A stretch of 9,371 nucleotides of DNA from positions 1-9,371 of the forward strand of contig JAHJBR010000115.1 in the NCBI GenBank assembly GCA_018813445.1. Reading direction: 5' to 3'. The notes below the pieces were generated by a model. The model saw only the letters and a list, made by a program, of their open reading frames with translations. It did no database searches and had not been told where the DNA came from. Shown in pieces: positions 6,590 through 9,371 of the stretch. Source of the stretch: Microcaldota archaeon. Its GTDB lineage: Archaea > Micrarchaeota > Micrarchaeia > Anstonellales > Bilamarchaeaceae. The stretch's first letter is position 1, and each line of letters begins with the position of its first letter. Position numbers and translations under genes: made by a program.

Positions 6590-7348
6590 TTAATCGCATC
6601 CAATATTAAATATTCTAATTTCCAATTTCTTTTTCCCTTCCAACTCCTTTCCAACCCATTCCAAGAGCATCTTCTTTATTCTCATATACTGTTCTCTCCC
6701 AACCTCAATATTCCCAACTGCATATTTCTTATTCTTTATATTGAAGCACAGTATTCCATCCCTCACATTCTCGCAATTATGCGAAAAATACAAGTCCGAA
6801 CAGGAAGTCGAATCAGAAACTTCAAAACACCTAGTCAGATTAGTGCTGTCAAAGCATCGTATACAGAATTTGGAATCCAAAATTCTAGATACTCCAAAGC
6901 AGTATTCAGAGGTCCTTGGCCAGAAAGAACATGCGCAAAACTTGTCAAACCATGCAAAGCAAGAGCGATAGCAATATTGACTCGGCCCATATCCTGCGCA
7001 TTCCTTAATCCCTATATTATGCCCATACACTACTTCCACCGAAGTGGAGCTTATTCCCTTTAGTGTTTCCCCCGCATTCTTCAAGCTCAATTTTTCAACT
7101 TGCTTTTCCGAAAGCGCGTTCTTTCCATACTCTAGCGATTCCTCAAGTGTAAGCATATTGCCAGCTATTCTCTCAAAATTCGGAACTGAAGGAAAATACA
7201 CAGCCTTTCCGCTCTTTACTGATTTAGTCCTGCCTATCTTTCCAAAAAGGTCTTTTTCCAGCCATTCTTTATACTCATTCAAATCCGTAAGCCCGTTTCC
7301 CAATACAAGCTGGGTTGTTTTTTCAAATGCTTCTTCCAATTCATTCAT
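6590..7348 (-). CDS. Cysteine-rich protein of unknown function, paralog B
   Basis: This is a 252-residue protein from ATG 7348. An upstream in-frame GTG at 7357 is part of the ribosome-binding site, so it is not used as start. The N-terminal third is charged and mostly helical (ELEEAFEKTTQLVLGNGL). The middle (about residues 110-215) is rich in Cys, aromatic residues and Ser, in short repeating units such as CYRSCF, FCIRCF, SCSDLYF and ILCFNIKNKKYAVGN, suggesting a small beta-solenoid or a metal-binding fold. A basic C-terminal helix (about 215-245) follows. It is clearly related to the upstream neighbour: both have LFG/LGN followed by L-x-YLEK-like helices, then SGK, and the block CFN(I/L)(K/R)NK(K/R)Y…GN(I/L)E. 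I recall similar FCFxLRNKxYC signatures in hypothetical proteins from DPANN and CPR genomes. Function unknown. Confidence 0.8.
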   Translation of the reverse strand: MNELEEAFEKTTQLVLGNGLTDLNEYKEWLEKDLFGKIGRTKSVKSGKAVYFPSVPNFERIAGNMLTLEESLEYGKNALSEKQVEKLSLKNAGETLKGISSTSVEVVYGHNIGIKECAGYGPSQYCYRSCFAWFDKFCACSFWPRTSEYCFGVSRILDSKFCIRCFDSTNLTRCFEVSDSTSCSDLYFSHNCENVRDGILCFNIKNKKYAVGNIEVGREQYMRIKKMLLEWVGKELEGKKKLEIRIFNIGCD

Positions 7349-8087
7349 TTTCCCCACCTTGTATTACATCAATAATCGATGAGATTCTCTTTTTGCCCTT
7401 CAATTCCTGCGCCATTTCATTAACTAGCTTCTTCTTGAGCGCAGAATACTTGTCTACAGAAAGCTCCAGATTCCCAATACAATATCTCTTGTTCCTTAAA
7501 TTAAAGCAGAACATGCAGTTTTGCGAACTCTCTACATTAGCGCAATAATAGCAGTCTGAAGAGAGGTATGTCCTTATACTTTCGAAAATCCTCTGATTTC
7601 TCCATGTTTCGCAAGTCATTATTTGAAATTTGTCTTCAGCAGTCTGAGAACATCCAAAAACATATTCGCAATCTCTAACCATCTCAGATCCATAAATATA
7701 CTTCCCTCTAAAAACTATCTCGCATCCATCAACATAAAAGGACTCCAAGGCCTTATTGGTTCTCACAACATCTTTACAATTTCCCAGAATGTTATTTCCA
7801 GAATAGTATGCCCTTTCTTTTATTGCCCCAAATAAAGAATCAATATCCTTTATCTCATTCACATTCAATTCCAGATATATTTTTTCATACTCAGGAATTC
7901 CATATGAAATGAATCTAGCATTTGGAGGATAACCTTTTGTTGCCGTAACTTCCTTTCCAGAAATCGCGCACGTTGCATTTATGAGCTTCTGGACATTCTT
8001 TTCCAAGTATCCTTCGAAATCCTTCAACTCTCCAAGCTCTTCCCCAAAAAGCACTTTACAGGTGCTTTTCCACGCATTATTAATCAT
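7341..8087 (-). CDS. Cysteine-rich protein of unknown function, paralog A
   Basis: This is a 248-residue protein from ATG 8087 (GTG 8099 would add four residues and lies within the likely untranscribed promoter). The layout is the same as its downstream paralog. The N-terminal region is charged (VLFGEELGELKDFEGYLEK). Then comes a CAISGK segment, a middle section of short repeats with Cys and aromatic residues (YVDGCEIVF, DCEYVFGC, DCYYCANVESSQNC), the signature CMFCFNLRNKRYCIGN, and a basic C-terminal helix (YSALKKKLVNEM). The repeating 'xxCxxxxxC' units suggest a short beta-solenoid; Cys pairs such as CYYC and CMFC could bind metal. The gene overlaps paralog B by 8 bp, so the two are co-transcribed, and it is divergent from the TrmB-like regulator. 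I do not know the function. No signal peptide or membrane helix is seen, so a cytoplasmic location is likely. Confidence 0.8.
   Translation of the reverse strand: MINNAWKSTCKVLFGEELGELKDFEGYLEKNVQKLINATCAISGKEVTATKGYPPNARFISYGIPEYEKIYLELNVNEIKDIDSLFGAIKERAYYSGNNILGNCKDVVRTNKALESFYVDGCEIVFRGKYIYGSEMVRDCEYVFGCSQTAEDKFQIMTCETWRNQRIFESIRTYLSSDCYYCANVESSQNCMFCFNLRNKRYCIGNLELSVDKYSALKKKLVNEMAQELKGKKRISSIIDVIQGGENE
7355..7359 (-). promoter_or_regulatory. Shine-Dalgarno site deciding the start of paralog B
   Basis: AGGTG on the - strand lies 6 nt before ATG 7348. The GTG that would give a three-residue longer protein is inside this site, so the ATG is the better start. The site lies in the last codons of paralog A. 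Confidence 0.7.
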
Positions 8088-8102
8088 GAATAAACACACT
8101 CG

Positions 8103-8119
8103 CTTTTTATATTTAAAAA
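8103..8119 (-). promoter_or_regulatory. TATA box of the cysteine-rich gene pair
   Basis: The - strand reads TTTTTAAATATAAAAAG, centred about 22-25 bp before ATG 8087. There is no Shine-Dalgarno site, which points to a leaderless or nearly leaderless transcript. The B-recognition position just upstream overlaps the start of the dyad at 8121. Confidence 0.65.
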
Positions 8120-8120
8120 C

Positions 8121-8144
8121 TAGCTCACCACTAGTGGTAGGCTA
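8121..8144. promoter_or_regulatory. 24-bp dyad, probable operator of the TrmB-like regulator
   Basis: A perfect 12-bp palindrome ACCACTAGTGGT (8127-8138) is flanked, after two mismatched bases on each side, by symmetric arms TAGC and GCTA. The outer pairs 8118-8119/8146-8147 (AA/TT) are symmetric too. It sits between two divergent TATA boxes, next to a helix-turn-helix regulator gene. It would block TFB access for the leftward pair. For the regulator gene it lies upstream of the TATA box. Binding by the neighbouring regulator is inferred. Confidence 0.6.
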
Positions 8145-8154
8145 ATTGCAAAGT

Positions 8155-8163
8155 CTTATAAAA
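8155..8163 (+). promoter_or_regulatory. TATA box of the TrmB-like regulator gene
   Basis: CTTATAAAA is centred about 25 bp before ATG 8184 and preceded by a purine-rich GCAAAG that could serve as the B-recognition element. No Shine-Dalgarno site lies between it and the ATG, so the mRNA is probably leaderless. Confidence 0.7.
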
Positions 8164-8183
8164 TCAGCCGCAAATAAATATTT

Positions 8184-8945
8184 ATGGATATTTCAGCTTT
8201 GAGAGAAGGAGGACTCACTGATGGTGAAATAAAAGTATATTTAGCTCTTCTTGAATTAGGAAGCACAACAACAGGTCCAATAGTGCAGAAATCAGGGATC
8301 GCCCGTTCAATAATCCACCAGATTCTGGAAAAATTAATGCAAAAAGGTTTAGTTTCCTATACATTCAAAGAAAAAACCAAATACTACGAAGCAGCTGAAC
8401 CAAATAGAATACTAGATTATATGGAAGAAAAGGAAGAAAAATTGAAGAAAAATAAGGAAGATATCAAAAAATTATTACCTAATCTTTCAGCATTAAGAAG
8501 ACCAACTCAAGAAACTGAAGTCCACGTATACAAAGGATTCAAAGGTACAATAACTGTGCACGAACGCACATATGAAAAGCTGAAAAAAGGAGATGAATAC
8601 TTTTACATGGTTGTTCCTGCATACCAACCTGGTTTTCACCATGACTATTGGATGAAGGATCATGAAAGAAGAGCAAAGGCAGGGATAATCTGCAAGATGC
8701 TTTTTGATCAATCCACAGATCCAAAAATACTTGGGAATAGAAATAGCTACAAAGGTTGCGAAGCACGATACATGCCTTTGGATATAAAACCCCCTGCCGC
8801 ATTCATGGCCTATAAAGATGTGGTAATGATCGCAATACCTTCTGAAAAACCAATAACTATAGAAATAATAAATCAAGAAATAGCGGATTCATTTTGGGAA
8901 TATTTCAAGGCTTTTTGGAAAAGGAGCAAACCGTTCAAAGAATAA
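8184..8945 (+). CDS. TrmB-like transcriptional regulator
   Basis: The protein has 253 residues. Residues about 1-72 form the winged helix-turn-helix of the TrmB family: LTDGEIKVYLALLELGS, then the recognition region SGIARSIIHQILEKLMQKG and a wing ending KTKYYEAAEP. A charged coiled coil (about 77-100, EEKEEKLKKNKEDIKK), probably for dimerisation, follows. A C-terminal sensor-like domain begins VHVYKGFKGTI, a start common in short archaeal TrmB-like proteins, and continues with LKKGDEYFYMVVP and ICKMLFDQ. It is shorter than classical sugar-sensing TrmB (about 340 residues), and I see no sign of the maltose-binding part, so a sugar ligand cannot be assumed. The effector is unknown. It is divergent from the cysteine-rich pair, and the dyad between them makes autoregulation and control of that pair likely. 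Confidence 0.88.
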   Translation: MDISALREGGLTDGEIKVYLALLELGSTTTGPIVQKSGIARSIIHQILEKLMQKGLVSYTFKEKTKYYEAAEPNRILDYMEEKEEKLKKNKEDIKKLLPNLSALRRPTQETEVHVYKGFKGTITVHERTYEKLKKGDEYFYMVVPAYQPGFHHDYWMKDHERRAKAGIICKMLFDQSTDPKILGNRNSYKGCEARYMPLDIKPPAAFMAYKDVVMIAIPSEKPITIEIINQEIADSFWEYFKAFWKRSKPFKE

Positions 8946-8949
8946 TTGC

Positions 8950-9162
8950 TCATTTTACTATTTCTCTTGCACCCTTACGAACCTCTTCACCGCTTTTTCC
9001 TAATAAATCCGCAATATTTGCACTGCCCGTGGCATTCATTATGGCGTTGAGTTCATCATAATAAACTGATTCATACTCAAAATACTTAATAATTGCACTG
9101 AGATTTGCGCTTCTATCTATCTCCATAATATTGTCAAAATTCCATCTTATTGGACGATACAT
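8950..9162 (-). CDS. Small hypothetical protein
   Basis: This is a 70-residue protein that I do not recognise. It is predicted mostly helical: a first half with aromatic residues (SAIIKYFEYESVYYDELN) and a charged C-terminal helix (GKSGEEVRKGAREIVK). No membrane helix, signal peptide or metal motif is seen. The ATG at 9162 lies 14 bp after the stop of the upstream truncated gene, so co-transcription is likely. No convincing ribosome-binding site is visible, and a second in-frame ATG at 9126 is an alternative. The stop converges with that of the TrmB-like gene with 4 bp between them. Confidence 0.55.
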   Translation of the reverse strand: MYRPIRWNFDNIMEIDRSANLSAIIKYFEYESVYYDELNAIMNATGSANIADLLGKSGEEVRKGAREIVK

Positions 9163-9176
9163 GCTAAGTAAGTGAT

Positions 9177-9371
9177 CTAAAAATCAAATTTGATTCCGCC
9201 AATTATTCTAGTTTCATATTCTCTGGTTCCAGTAGTTCTTACATTTTCTACTCCTACCCACCATCCTTTTTTCAATTCTTCAGACTCAAGAATTAATGAA
9301 ATTTTTCTTGTATTTTCATCGACTAATGTGGTTCTGTTGTGTTCAAATTCAGCACCTAATTTTACCTTAGC
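9177..9371 (-). CDS. C-terminal end of a beta-strand-rich protein (5' end outside the window)
   Basis: The - strand is open from the right edge to a TAG at 9177-9179, giving 64 residues. They alternate polar and hydrophobic or aromatic residues in about four strands joined by turns: KVKLGAEFEHN, TRKISLILES, GWWVGVENVR and YETRIIGGIKFDF. The protein ends in Phe. The strand pattern and terminal aromatic residue resemble the end of a beta-barrel, but a soluble beta-sandwich or a surface-protein domain is equally possible from this much sequence. It is the upstream partner of the 70-residue gene. Confidence 0.65.
   Translation of the reverse strand, partial: AKVKLGAEFEHNRTTLVDENTRKISLILESEELKKGWWVGVENVRTTGTREYETRIIGGIKFDF

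Noticed and set aside
6554..7063. 169-residue frame on the + strand opposite cysteine-rich paralog B
   Set aside because: It is a shadow of a well-supported - strand gene that has a paralog, an overlap with its neighbour and a ribosome-binding site. The + frame has none of these.
8493..8876. 127-residue frame on the - strand inside the TrmB-like gene
   Set aside because: It is rich in His, Cys, Phe and Tyr, as expected for a complement of coding sequence, with no start signal. The + strand reading is a clear regulator family.

Overview
The window looks like a chromosomal segment of a small-genome archaeon, most likely of the DPANN type. The evidence is as follows. The 8-oxoguanine glycosylase is of the archaeal Ogg2 type. 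The regulator is TrmB-like. Several promoters have a TATA box about 25 bp upstream of an ATG, as in leaderless archaeal transcription. Shine-Dalgarno sites have the GGTG(A) form. A DUF424 domain, an archaeal family, is present. The large surface protein carries NosD-like beta-helices and CGDGxC cysteine repeats. The phylum within DPANN cannot be fixed from this sequence. Genes are tightly packed and no stretch over 300 bp lacks one.

Left half (2-4849, + strand): one very long gene, open to the left edge, so its true N-terminus is outside the window. It encodes a giant cell-surface protein. Two parallel beta-helix domains each end in a NosD-like cap. They are followed by an Ig-like domain, three CGDGxC cysteine repeats, a second kind of cysteine repeat in two copies, two more beta-sandwich-like domains, one transmembrane helix, and a cytoplasmic C-terminal domain that I read as DUF424.

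Middle (4855-6452, - strand): a compact operon read right to left. It holds an Ogg2-type DNA glycosylase/lyase, an 85-residue two-helix membrane protein (ATGA overlap), and a methylthioadenosine/methylthioinosine phosphorylase-family enzyme (TGA directly abutting ATG). The operon converges on the surface-protein gene with 5 bp between the stops.

Right-middle (6590-8945): two paralogous cysteine-rich proteins of unknown function lie in an overlapping - strand pair. They are transcribed divergently from a TrmB-like regulator gene on the + strand. The 96-bp region between them holds two TATA boxes facing away from each other and a 24-bp dyad at 8121-8144. That layout suggests a self-contained regulated unit: regulator, operator and target pair.

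Right edge (8950-9371, - strand): a 70-residue helical protein of unknown family lies 14 bp downstream of the 3' end of a truncated gene. The truncated gene's last 64 residues read as antiparallel amphipathic beta-strands ending in Phe.
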